Of a stretch of 64,000 bases of DNA, positions 26,331 to 37,460 are shown piece after piece. Position 1 is the first letter of the stretch; each line of letters starts with the position of its first letter. A program made the position numbers and the translations under genes. The DNA is from Tamarix chinensis. Lineage: Eukaryota; Streptophyta; Magnoliopsida; Caryophyllales; Tamaricaceae. Location: contig CM060173.1 of assembly GCA_030549775.1 (NCBI GenBank), positions 27,036,032 through 27,100,031 of the forward strand, given 5' to 3'. The notes beneath the pieces are model-generated. The model did not search any database, had not been told where the DNA came from, and saw only the letters and a program-made list of their open reading frames with translations.

Positions 26331-27122
26331 AGTTGACACGAGCCACAACTTGTCCTACCCTACTAAGATCCTACTAAAGTTTTTTCTTTATGATCCTATA
26401 TTCTAATCTTTCACTTTATTGTCCATTCATCATATTAGTGTACTGTCTTTGAATTTATATGAAATAAACTCATTTTACCCCTACTTCCCTATTTGATTAT
26501 CTATCTCAGTAACTAATGATAGTAGGAGACACCAACATAGCACCAAAAATTATGCATATTAATTTTCATCTAATTATTATACACAAACATTATTATTGAT
26601 TTAAGGTATAGTTAAATAGTCTGAATTGTCATTGTTATGCATGTCTTACTAATTTACTATGTTTTTCGTGATGGAAGGGGAAGATAAGATGATGTTAAAT
26701 CTTAATAGAAGGATTGTATTTTGGTAATGCATGCAGGTGAACTTTGAGGGGAAACTCTAAGAGCAAATATGGAGGAAACTCATTAGTAAGTAACCTTACT
26801 GACTTAAATTGTGATGAATCTTGTAATGTTTTATTGTATTAGTATAAATCAATGAGACTCAAAGATATTGATAGTACTAATTATTACATGTGGTTTAATT
26901 GGAAATTACTACTAGTTGCAGCAATTATGAGTGAAAATTTTCTTGATCATACTGATTATAAGACATAATCTTCTAGTGTGTTTCTATTATCTATTGCCAC
27001 ATTTTTTTTTTACTAAAGTAATTCTTATGACTAATATTTATTGCAGACTAAACAATCCAATTTCTTCACTTGTGTCTAAAGATTATGGAATCATTATTTA
27101 TCATCATCAAAAAGGGGAAATA
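26331..27122. other. Unassigned AT-rich region ending in a polypurine tract
   Basis: No supported gene. Its last 15 bases (CAAAAAGGGGAAATA, 27108-27122) look like the polypurine tract in front of a 3' LTR. Confidence 0.45.
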
Positions 27123-27440
27123 TGTTGAGTCCTTGGTTTTGACGATAAAAAACAAAGATGAAGTCCTATTTTTGTATATGTTGTGATTTATTATATTTAT
27201 GAAGATGATGGACATATTAATTTAAAAGGAATAGAATATAGAATAGAAGAAGGAATTTTTGATACATGAAGATCCTAAAGTTTGTAGGAGTATCAAGGTT
27301 AAGTGTATTTATATAAGTTAGTTTCTTATGGAAGTGACTTAAGATACATAAGCAAAAAGTTTTTCTAAGAGTTTTCAAATTTGGTTTTTTAAAGAAGACT
27401 CGACTTGAGTCTCATGTTGAGTTCCTTACAGCAACACGTT
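27123..27440 (+). mobile_element. Start of a copia-like (SIRE-type) LTR
   Basis: TGTTGAGTCCTTGGTTTTGA at 27123, followed by 'cgataaaaaacaaag', directly behind a polypurine tract, is the usual layout of the 3' LTR of SIRE/Maximus-type copia elements. I cannot place the right end; 27440 is only where similarity to the usual opening is no longer judged. No pol gene is recognised upstream. Confidence 0.45.
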
Positions 27441-27660
27441 AGGTAATAAAATCAAGAAAGTGTTTTTAATGAACTAAAAAAATAGTTTACCTAAAATCCT
27501 TTTGGATAATATCACCGATGGATATCCTATCTTTATTTTACACTAGTTGAATAATTTTTAATCCATATTTCTTTTTTTAAGAAATCATGTGATTTAAGTA
27601 GGAATATTTATCTCCTAAAAAATAGGATCTACTCTAACATTATTTACCCATTTTACTAAG

Positions 27661-27877
27661 ACTCTATTTGGTTCTAAGAAAGTTTAAGGAAAATAAAATT
27701 AAAACCAAACTACTTTCCTTTAAATTTTTCTCAAAGAAAATCAAATAGTCAATCTTTAGTAATTTTATTCCTTACTCCTTTTCTATTTTATTATCTTATG
27801 TAAATCAAGCACAAAAAAATATTTACCTCTTTATTTTCTTTCTTTTCTTTAATACTTTCCATGAATCAAATGGAGCA
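27661..27877. mobile_element. MITE-like element with imperfect TIRs
   Basis: The left end CTCTATTTGGTTCTAAGAAA pairs with the inverse of the right end (CTCCATTTGATTCATGGAAA); similarity extends about 35 bp. Total near 217 bp and AT-rich. TAAG adjoins both sides (27657-27660 and 27878-27881) and may be the target duplication. Superfamily not assigned. Confidence 0.5.
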
Positions 27878-27881
27878 TAAG

Positions 27882-28779
27882 TGGAAAACTAAACTTACAT
27901 ATGTTATGTTTTTACTATTTTACACCACATTTTATCAAGTTGTTTCACTTATTAATTTTGTAATTAACTCAGATATTTTAGGACATAAAAATTTAATCTT
28001 ATGATGCATTTTTATGGGAATAAAAACTAGCAAAAAACAAGCTTTACCTAAGTAATTTATTAATAAGTTTTCTATTTAATAGTTTACCTAAATTAAAATA
28101 AACAAGCATTTTTTTAAGATAAAATCAAGAAAGCATTCGAGTTGAGTGAGGGAAGGAAAAAGGTTTTTTATAAGTGAGCTTTCATGATGAAAATAGTTTA
28201 TTCAAAAATAAGCTTTTAAGAATGTCGATGTTGCTACTAAGTTTCTAGTTGTAAAATTTTAGTTGTGTTGTTATATTAGTCCATTGCACCTAAAAGTTAA
28301 GGTCGGGTTAGCACATAGACTAAAGTATGTGTTGGCAATCCAAAATAGGGTTGTGTGATCGAGTTTGAGAGTTCAAACACATTATACTATTTATATTCAA
28401 ATTATTATGATAAATTAAAAGGAAAAAAGTAGAACCATGGATATATGTTGCTTATGAGAGGAATACCTCTTAAATAGAGAAACCATGTAATATCTTGTAG
28501 TGATTTTTGTACTATATTATCACTTCAAGAAAATTTATAAGGAATGCTACATGAACCACAATCAAAATAGTAGAATTTTGCATACATATTATCATTATAC
28601 TAATTCCAATGTGTTTGCATATTGAGTTTACTCAATTCCAAACATAAAGTTTTAGTTTGTATCTCTAATTGTTTAGAAAGTATGAATTTATCAATAAACA
28701 ATTTAATCCCCCTTATTGAATATTTTGATGATTAATGCATTACATTAACTCTTTAAGTACTTTTAACCTTAAAATCAGT
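27882..28779. other. Unassigned AT-rich DNA
   Basis: No reading frame, tandem repeat or LTR end that I can support. Confidence 0.45.
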
Positions 28780-28916
28780 ATGGGTTAGGTATCGGCTATA
28801 CCTTCCTTATATTTAAAGTGGTTATAACACCCTGCACTTATTATTATGCTTCTAAAAATATTTTTCTAAAATAAATTTTTCAAGTGGTGAAAATGGGAGT
28901 GTTAAACTTACTTAAA
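28780..28916 (+). mobile_element. 3' end fragment of a giant LTR
   Basis: The layout 'ttataacaccctgcac ... ttatgcttc ... aataaatttttcaagtggtgaaaatgggagtgtta' matches the last ~130 bp of LTR-B and LTR-C. It ends abruptly against a minus-strand LTR fragment. Confidence 0.5.
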
Positions 28917-29780
28917 TAAAAAAAAGAGAGGAATATAATGAGGATTAAGAAGAAGAAGAAAAATAAAAGAGCAAAATGGAGCCCAATGATGGATAACAAG
29001 GAAAAAAGAGAAAAGAAGAAAGAATGTAACCAAAACTTAATGTTTTCCCCTTTTTATTTTTTATAAATTTCTAAATGATATTATGTGAGTATTTAGGGCA
29101 TAAAAAAACAAAATTGGCTCCCCTAAGCCCTATAGTAAACAATCACAAGAGAGAAGAGAGTGAACGTTAACTTGAGGTGTATGTGGTTGATCGTAGAGTC
29201 AAGTGTGTAAGATAATCCTAAGATTATTGGGAAGGAAGGAATAAAAGAGAATAAATGGTGAGGAAAACATCATTTAGTGATAGCACCATGCTATTTGAGT
29301 TTCTCATCTAATATAGGAGAGATAAAAATAATAATGGAGAGAGAGAGAGGAGAAAGAATAGGTGAGAAAATATCCAAAAAGTGACTTTTTGGTGGATTTA
29401 GGCCGAATAAAATGAAATAATTTTCTAAAATCCTAAAAATAATCCTATAATATATTAAAATTTTTATTACGATAAAAAAAGTAAAGTTATAACTTTTCAT
29501 GAAATATAGATGGAGATGTGAATTAATGTAGAAAAAAACCAAAAGTGTCAAGCAAACCCATTGATTTATATCTCAAAACCAATTCACTTGTTTTGTTGGA
29601 TTTGAAAAATTACTTGGTATGAACCACAACATTGGTATGCTGTCTTACTATACCAAACGATTGGTACTCCAAAATCTTTGATTTTCCTACATTTTCAATT
29701 TTTTTCCAAAAAAAATAATTTTAAGATATTCATTAAGTATTTGAATATTATTTAACTTATATTTAAAAGGGGGTATTAAA
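28917..29780 (-). mobile_element. 5' part of an LTR-C/E type LTR, inverted
   Basis: The plus-strand end at about 29770-29780 (GGGGGTATTAAA) is the inverse of a TTTAATACCCCC LTR start. A motif cluster lies at 29560-29665, 115-220 bp from that start as in LTR-E. The purine-rich 29130-29360 stretch parallels 25500-25600 of LTR-E. Confidence 0.5.
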
Positions 29781-29790
29781 ATATCACTCA

Positions 29791-29816
29791 TGTGTGTGTG
29801 TGTGTGTGTGTGTGTG
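29791..29816. repeat. (TG)n microsatellite
   Basis: Thirteen TG units. Confidence 0.95.
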
Positions 29817-30338
29817 AATATTTCATGATAATGTTTAGTAACATATAATCATGATTTTAAATACTCTCAGTGTTGATTTCTGTCATGTTAATTAATCATT
29901 ATACGTATTTGTAATACCCCAAAATTTACTTAACCTAATATCACATCATTAACACCCTAATTTGATTCTAATCTTAAGAAATATTATTTTTATCCTTAAC
30001 CTAATTTCTTAATCCCAAAACTTTAACCGAAACCAAAATATTAACTTAGTTAAATTGTAATTCATAAACCAAAATCAAAACCATATAAAATTTCCACAAA
30101 TCCTAATTATGTATGGCTAATCCAAAATCATCTAATATAATCCTAACCCCTAACCTCTTCCTTCTTTTTCATTTACTTTCTTTTGCTTCTCCTACACCAT
30201 TTTTTTGTGGCGTGAAGTATTTGGCCTCTGCTACACCATGACCCCATCACCTTGCCTCCCATATGCACTATGATAGCATCATCCCTACTATCCCTTGTGC
30301 CTATCTTCTATCTTCTTCTCTTCCCCTGCTATGATAAC

Positions 30339-30777
30339 TGTAACACCCCGAGTCGATACGGCCACACAGAGGCTACCTTGAAGTACTTTTAGATTGATCG
30401 ACTGGCCCCACAGTTCAACACGAGTCATTTCAGTGAGCTTTGTCCTCACTGATGCACTTTTTGAGAAATTTTCAAAACTTCCCAAAAGGTCACCCATCAT
30501 AAAATTACTCCACAGCTAGCACGCTTAACTATGGAGTTCTTAGGATGGAATCACCAAAAGGATGGTATACCATGTTGAGATAAGTAGCCAAATCAATCCT
30601 TATAATACTCCCCTCAATTTGGGGTATTACATTCACCCCCACTCAGAGAACGCAATGTCTCGTTGCGACTCAACCAATGACTGTCTCAATACAATTCATC
30701 TAAAGAATCGTCCCGCTAGGTGACTGACTGGCTCATCCAAGTTTAGCTCACTATCACGGTTTCCCTCTGATAACATT
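30339..30777 (-). mobile_element. Cassandra-type element, copy 3: internal region plus 3' LTR
   Basis: On the minus strand: a primer-binding site AATGTTATCAGAGGG (30763-30777), an internal region sharing 'gagctaaacttggatgarcc' with copies 1 and 2, a purine-rich GAGTGGGGGTGAA, then a complete 293-bp LTR (30339-30631) with ends TGTAATACCCC and GGGGTGTTACA. No matching 5' LTR exists: immediately upstream on the minus strand stands the end of a giant LTR (30778). The 5S-like box is the best preserved of the three copies. Confidence 0.8.
30478..30547 (-). other. 5S-rRNA-derived segment in the Cassandra LTR
   Basis: The minus strand reads CCATCCTAAGAACTCCATAG, then TTAAGCGTGC and GATGGGTGACC followed by TTTTGGGAAG, which matches the second half of plant 5S rRNA (CCATCAGAACTCCGCAGTTAAGCGTGC...GATGGGTGACCTCCTGGGAAG order), including the region of the internal polymerase III promoter. 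It is embedded in an LTR, lacks the first part of 5S, and is not a 5S gene. Confidence 0.8.
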
Positions 30778-31140
30778 TGTAATACCCCCAAATTTACTAC
30801 TAAAAAATTTCATTTAATTAAAAAGGGTTTAGTGGAAGCGAAAAGATAAAACCGTAAACTTGGGGGTATTACCGCCACAGTTAGTACCAGATCGATTCAC
30901 TCCTACTATTCTAATAATAAGTGCTAAGGCTAAATAAAGTTAACATTAAACACGAATCATTAATAAAACATAAATCATACAAAAATCAGAGTGCGATTTA
31001 GGATTACAAACCAAAGAGTACATTTTTTTTCAAAATGTAAAGCATAGTACAAAATACAACTAAAATATGATAATATAAGGTCAAATAAAAGAAACAGAGT
31101 TTGGCAGAGTCGCTCTCGATCTCCAAGTCAAGTTTAGGCT
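30778..31140 (-). repeat. Left inverted arm of the composite LTR
   Basis: Inverse of 35261-35622 over about 362 bp with few differences and small indels by eye (identity near 90%, not computed). It starts TGTAATACCCCCAAATTTAC. Confidence 0.85.
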
Positions 31141-31479
31141 CAACGCTCAGCCCCACCCGATGCCTCGTAGGTGTCATAGGCATCGAAGACATCATCTCCT
31201 ACCTACACAAGTTCGGATGGGTCTTCTGCTCGTAGGAATGAGCAGCACCCATGAAACGGATGATCAGTATGCTATGTACTGAGTAAGGTAACAGATGCGC
31301 TAAGGCCAAACTTACAAACATACAATATAGCATACATGGCACACTCACATAAGCTGCATGTAACAATCCAGATAATGAAGGCCGACTATGGTCTAATTAA
31401 ACTTATTTTCTTTTGAAATCTCTATTAAATGTAGTCATTTCACACCATAATCTTTATTAATCCATGCGAGTACGGGAAC

Positions 31480-31830
31480 CCCACTATTATAGCCGGTGGA
31501 TCGGTCACTTATAGGGCAAAATGCACCTAACCACTATTATATGCCGGTGGATCGGTCTCTAGGGCAGAACGCTCCTGGCCACTATTATGCTAGTGGATTG
31601 GTCTCGCCCTAAATCTCATGGTGTTTCACTATAAATAAAAAGTAGCTTCCCCATGATTCATTGGCAACATAATCTTTGGTTTGTTGAGCTTAGGATCCTC
31701 CACTATTATAGCCTGTGGATCGGTCACTTATAGGGTAGAACGCACCTAACCACTATTATGTGTAGGTGGATCAGTCTCTCGGGCACCCTAGCACCTGGCC
31801 ACTATTATGCCGGTGGATCGATCTGGGCCC
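31480..31830 (-). repeat. Inverted CCACCGGC...GTGG minisatellite
   Basis: Plus-strand units are CCACTATTATRGCCGGTGG plus 'atcggtct...ggcagaacgcwcctgg' spacers, at about 31483, 31532, 31579, 31702, 31752 and 31799. It is the same array type as in LTR-A and LTR-D but on the other strand, 700 bp from the LTR end as in LTR-D. Confidence 0.75.
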
Positions 31831-33249
31831 GGCTCAACAATCTCACTCTTTAAGTGATTAGTACCTTATTTGTGTCTTATTAGATAAAGCTTATCACTCT
31901 TGACATGCATATCAACTACTTTCTACTTCTATCCTCCCAAGGGGGGTTGTCCCATATCTTGAGACTCCTACGCCCCTTATCACACCCCGACATTTATTTC
32001 CCTTTACACTTATCCTTTAATGAAAACCCAACTCCTACGGGTGTGGGTTAGGTCCAATACCTTATGACATCAACTCCACCTACTATCACCCCCTAGGGTT
32101 TTCCCTTGAAAACCCTAATTAGACCGATATGGCCCAACTCCCTCTCTCACTTACTCCACCATTACCTCGTTTATTGCCCCATACCTTAACTCATTAGAGA
32201 AAATCCCAAATCATATCGCTTTACCACTTGATTCTCCATGTGGCCGGAAAAACTCTAGTTGGCCACTTCAAACCCTAGTACCTTTCTTCTCCCACAAGTA
32301 ACCTCTCTATTTCTCACTCAATATTCCTTCTCTCCCATGCCACCCATACTCACCTCTTACATAATAAATTTCCATTCTTAACCAGTACTCCACTCTCCCT
32401 TAATCATTTTTACTTCCACAATTTCCAGATTATTACTTCCTCCCAAAACCCTAATCGAGTCCCTTATACACCCTTACACCGACCTACGTACCATTTTTTT
32501 TTCAAGTCTCCAATCACTCTACAACTCTTCCCTTAGCTTATTTACACCCTAAATCAACTTTTCTCATGTGAAGATCACCCCCATGCAAGTTTTATCCATC
32601 CCATGCAAACACCCAAAGTCCCCATGCAAATTGTAAGGTCCCCATCTCTCGTTTATTTTAGTCATTCTTTCCTTTTTAATTTTCTCTCATGGATCATGAG
32701 GTACTTTGGTCAACCTCATATCCCCCTAAGTAAACTCACTTCCCATTTCTTTCTTTTTGTCGTTTCATTCCTAAATCATATTATCAATTATCCTAACATG
32801 CATGTCCTAGAGGGCTATATCATATCACACCATAAACACCACATATATACATATCATGCTCATGTCATAGGAAGCACATACAAACATACCTCAACTCCGA
32901 GCTGCGCTACACATAAGACAAGTTAACGACAATTATACAATACATGACATAGCATGGCATATATAGCATCCAAGGCATACAGGTCATACAACACACAAGG
33001 GTCTTAGCTACATCCTTACCTAAAGCGACGCTGGCTTGGAGCATGCTCCTATAACTCCGTAGGGTTTTGGTTCGATTCACCTATAAAAGGGAGAATACTA
33101 AGTATTAGTTTCCCCTCAAAAGTCCTATCACTCCTTATTTTAGTCTAAGATTAGGATTATTATTATTAAAGATAGTAGCATGCGAAAGCTAGGGTTTTTA
33201 TCTTAAAAATTGTGTACTAAATTTTACTAGTCAAAATATGTTTACTTTA

Positions 33250-33771
33250 ATATTTATTGCTACACTTATTTTATTAAACCTATTGGCTTTACTCTTCTAA
33301 TAATGGCACTGATATTAATTATAGCCAAATAGTAATAATAGTAATACTAGTAGTAACGCTAATGCTTATAGTGATAGAAACCCTAGTATTTTTAAGGCTA
33401 AGCCTAATAATAGTTTAAGGTTAAAATAATAATATAATGATTACCATACCAACAAGACACAAATATTCCTAAAGATAATAATGATAAAAGTTGTATTTTG
33501 AATAATAATAATATAAGGATTCAAATGTTTTTGTCAGAATAATAGAAATAAACTAATACTAATACCAATAATAATAATAATGGCAGTAATAGTAATAGTA
33601 GTAACTAATAATGCTAGTGACAAAGGCATTAGGAATGATATTAGTAATACTTGAATATTACATGGTAAAAATATTAAGGTTGAGGATTCTTCTTCTTTAA
33701 AATGATAATATGCCAACTTGGTTTAAATAACACTTACAATGATAATAGTAATAGTAATAACAACAACAACA

Positions 33772-33839
<68 letters not shown>

Positions 33840-33900
33840 AATGATAGTAATAAAGGTAACTATATTAATACTAAAGTTGTGAAAAAATGAAAATAAGAGT
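33250..33900. repeat. Triplet-rich tract with (GAT)n and (AAT)n
   Basis: Imperfect AAT/AGT/ATG triplets, with a clean (GAT)n run about 33773-33806 followed by (AAT)n to 33836. It creates an artificial open frame of Asn/Asp runs at 33702-33890. Confidence 0.9.
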
Positions 33901-34744
33901 AGTAGTATTAGTGGTAATAGTGATAACCATCTTAATGTTAAAGTTGTAGCCTTCTAATTAGTTTAACCTAGTTATAAGTATTTCCTAAAATTAATTTAGG
34001 AAACAAGGGTAATACATAATAATATTAATAATGTAAAAAAAATTAATATTAATATTAAGGATAATACCATTAATGTTAGATAAAATTATTAAAACTTATA
34101 AAAAAATAGTTTAGGGGATGGGAAAGTTAGATAACCACTTAAGGTTAGTGGTGGAACCCGCGGCGGTGCATGGCGGCGATGGCGGTGATGGTGGAGGAGG
34201 AAGAGAGGTGGAAAGATCAATGTGTAGGCTAAAGGAGAGGGGATAGAGGGGTGTTTGAGTTGGAGGAAGATGCAGCAGGTGAAGAGGAGTGGAATGAGGG
34301 TGGTAGCGTGGCTGGGAGTGACGGCGCACGGTGGTTGGCATGGCGACCGAAGGCGGTAGAAGATGGGGGAAGGTAAGAGGAGAAGGAGGCAGGGGGAGAT
34401 GGTGGTATAGGAAGGTAGGGGAAGGTTCCTTGGGTGTTTTGGAGGGTGGAGGAGGTGTTGGTGGCAGTTGAATTGGCGGTGGAAGGCGGCGCAAGGGGCA
34501 GCAAAGGGTTGGTGAGGGTTGATCGAGGTGACGACTTTGCATGACTAGGGCGACACGTGCAAGGCGAGGCAAGGGGTGGTGGGGTCTGATTTCGTAGAGG
34601 AGGGTGTAGAGATGGTCTTGGTGGGTGGCGTTTGTTGCGACAGTCACCGGTGGTGGCGGAAAAAGCTACTGTTTGAGCGGCGGCGAGGGGAAAAGTTTCT
34701 AGGCTTGCAAAAGAGGAAGCTCGACTATGACTGCCTCGGGAGTG

Positions 34745-34752
34745 TATTTATA
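34745..34752 (-). promoter_or_regulatory. TATA box of the composite LTR
   Basis: TATAAATA on the minus strand (plus TATTTATA) preceded by 'ggcc', as in LTR-A (7796). Confidence 0.45.
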
Positions 34753-35100
34753 GGCCAATTGAGGGAGGGAAATGACAAAGGGAGATGAGGACAACCGAGG
34801 ACAGGTGAGGCAGGTCGCCGACCGGCGGTGGTAGCTGCGCATGCCCTGCAAATTGCAGGGTGTTTGGCTCAATGTGGGGAAAAGAAAAGGGGACAGTAGG
34901 CGTGAGGGGAAGGAAGAGTAGGCTGGGTCAAAATTGGAAAGGAAAGCAACGGGAACGGTAGGAGAGGACAGCCGGACAGAGCAGGTGGCCGTCGGCAGGC
35001 TGAGGCTGCGGCCGAGGGTTGCAGGTCCGCATGAGGAAGAAGAAGACAGGTGCGGTGGATCGGGCGGTCCAGGGGAAAAAGGAAAGGAGGGGGCCGGTTG

Positions 35101-35260
35101 GCTTGGCAACGGTCATAATGCCTTTAAAAGAGATGCCGCGTCTAGGCAAATTATGGGACGAAATGTTGCGTCGGGTTGCCAGTTTGGCAATGGTTATATT
35201 ATCATTAAACGAGACGCGGCGTCTCAGTGAATTGAGGGATGAAACGCTGCGTTGGGTGCC
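35101..35260 (+). repeat. 80-bp CpG-rich tandem duplication at the junction
   Basis: Copy 1 (35101-35180) and copy 2 (35181-35260) match in order: 'ttggcaayggt', 'gagatgcc/acgcggcgtct', 'gggacgaaatgttgcgt / gggatgaaacgctgcgt', 'tcgggttgcc / tgggtgcc'. Copy 2 contains the inverted repeat GAGACGC-G-GCGTCTC at 35211-35225. It lies between the minus LTR body and the plus arm and is not seen in the other LTRs. Confidence 0.7.
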
Positions 35261-35622
35261 TAAACCTGACTTAGGGATCGAGAGCGACTCTTCTGAACTT
35301 TATTTCTTTTATTAGACCTTATATTATCATATTTTAGTTGTGTTTTGTACTATGCTTTACATTTTGAAAAAAAAAATGTACTATTTGGTTTGTAACCCTA
35401 TATTGCACTCTGGTTTTTGTATGACTTATGTTTTATTAATGATTCGTGTTTAATGTTAAATTTATTTAGCCTTAGCACTTAGTACTGGAACGGTAGGAGT
35501 GAACTAATTTGGTACTAACTGTGGCAGTAATACCCCCGAGTTTACGGTTTTATCTTTTCGCTTCTGCTAAACTCTTTTTAATTAAATCAAATTTTTTTAG
35601 TAGTAAATTTGGGGGTGTTACA
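35261..35622 (+). repeat. Right inverted arm of the composite LTR
   Basis: Ends AGTAGTAAATTTGGGGGTGTTACA in form and mirrors 30778-31140. Homologous to the last 360 bp of LTR-D (57665-58025). Confidence 0.85.
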
Positions 35623-37024
35623 CTGACCACCATCACATCCCCTAACACTCTTCTTCTTGTTTCTCTTATCCTCACACAATCTATATTCTTAACCATTGCC
35701 GTCACCTGTATTTTTCATCACAACACACAACCATCACTTCCATTATTACCCTAGTGATCTGCACCGTGGCCCTACACAACTGTCACATTCCTTTCCTCCC
35801 CCCCCCCTCTGTTTTCTTATTTCCTAATTCACACCATAAACATATGTATATACATACACACACACACACATACTACATACTCTCCTTCTTTCTCTTTGGT
35901 TTTCCTCATTCTACCTATCTTTGGGTCAAAGAACCATTACATGGGCTCCCTCTTCCTTATCCCTTCTTCCTTTTCCTTTCTTCTTCTTCCTCCTCCTTTT
36001 TTCCCTATTTTTGTCCTTCATACCACCCATTCCACTGATGTGCACCACCTCGGCCACCAATCACTACCTATTGGTTGGTGGACCAACCACCAAGGTCACC
36101 TCAACCTTCCCCTAGCTGCCGCTAGCCATCGTTGCCGACTACTACTTATTTTCCTTCTTCTTCCTCTTGTCTGTCACACTTTTGTAGACTGCACGACTTG
36201 TTCACTACCTATTGCACAACCATGCAACACTTAAAATCTCCTACTACAAAGTCATGCAACCTTTGCACCTTTTAGTCATGCAACACTGTCCGGCCATGCA
36301 TTACTTTTTCTCTTGACCAAGGGTTGCACTGCCTATTGTATAGCCGTGTAACTTCCCATTGTTGGTCATGCACCCCTAATTTTACCCCTAAACCTTGTCT
36401 ATACACCACCAAAATTTAACTATAGCTCCACTATACATTCCTCTACACTTTCATACAACTCAAACTTCCATTTGACTCTAGTTATTTCCATTTTTACCCT
36501 CCACTACCTTAACTTTCCCCTTGATTTTAATATTCAATCCTAATTATATTTATATCTTATATTCATAGGTGTTTTTTTAGTGATCTTGGAGGAGATCTAG
36601 GATTTATGTGCATAGAGCCCAGTGTCTTCGTTGGTGAGGATACATGTTGTAGCTTGGGTTTTATATGATATATGTATTTTTGTATGTGCTTTTATGTTGA
36701 GTATGTTGCATTGAATATTTTTTTTTATGGAAATACCATGGAATGATATTCTTGAGAGTAATGAAATTATATAAGTATGTATTTGTGTATAATGGTGGAT
36801 ATAGGTGAGGATATGTACTTTGGATAATGATTGAAAATCTATATGTTTTAGGTTTCATAAGGTCTTAGGAGAATACAATTGTCTTGATTGAGGGTATTAT
36901 GATCATTTGAGGATAATTACATGGTCATATTATTTAGTTGTATGTCTCGCACATATATATGAGTTTAGCATAATATACAATCAACTCTAAATAAGGTACT
37001 AATCATTTAAAGTAAAAGATCACG

Positions 37025-37460
37025 TGAGTTAGGCCGAGATGTTTACATACGTCCATTCCACTAGATAATAATAGTGGCTTGGATGTGTTATCTCCGAGAT
37101 GTGCATCAGTCTGCTCCACTAGATTAAGAATAGCAGGGCCCTATACTCAAAGTTAATGAAAATACAATTAAGAGATAAAGTATAAATGGAAATATACTAG
37201 TCATTTAAAATGGAAGACTACATAAGTCAGGACCAAGGTGTTGAGTCCCTTCCACCAGATAATAATACTGGCTCGGGTGTGTTGTCCCCGAGAGGTGCTT
37301 CAAACCATTCCATCGATTTAATAATAGTGGCTCAAGAGTATTTTATTCTAACAGGTGTTGAATCTATTCCATCAGATAATAATAGTGGCACGGGTGTGTT
37401 GTCCCCGAGAGGTGTTTCAAACTGTTCCACCTGTTTAAGAATAGTGGGTCCCTATACTCA
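37025..37460 (+). repeat. Minisatellite of LTR-B
   Basis: Blocks of 'ttccaycagataataatagtggc...gggtgtgttgtccccgagaggtg' recur; the two clearest units begin GTTGAGTC at 37240 and GTTGAATC at 37357, 117 bp (39 codons) apart. A decayed relative of the CCACCGGC arrays. Confidence 0.75.

Larger units (their letters stand above)
30778..35622 (-). mobile_element. Composite giant LTR with inverted terminal arms
   Basis: On the minus strand this reads as a giant LTR body ending GGGGGTATTACA at 30778, with minisatellite (31480-31830), triplet-rich tract (33250-33900), GC/pyrimidine-rich block with TATA box (34100-35100), but no normal AT-rich LTR start. Instead, from about 35261 the plus strand carries a second LTR 3' end, so both outer edges are LTR 3' termini facing outward. 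Right flank CTGAC and left flank before the Cassandra LTR ATAAC do not match, so no clear TSD. Several CpG sites survive, which suggests relative youth. Confidence 0.7.

Noticed and set aside
30478..30547. A functional 5S rRNA gene
   Set aside because: Only the second half of 5S is present, diverged, and it lies inside a TG...CA bounded LTR.
33702..33890. Open frame with long Asn and Asp runs
   Set aside because: Direct translation of AAT/GAT triplet repeats.
34111..35230. Several overlapping open frames on both strands
   Set aside because: GC/purine-rich leader of the composite LTR; frames on both strands are open because of composition, and no domain is recognisable.
30339..35622. Clean insertion of the composite as one unit with a TSD
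   Set aside because: Flanking pentamers ATAAC and CTGAC agree at only three positions; insertion history cannot be claimed from the ends.
30778..35622. DNA transposon with 362-bp terminal inverted repeats
   Set aside because: The arms are the 3' ends of a known LTR family in this window, the interior has LTR features, and no TSD or transposase is present.
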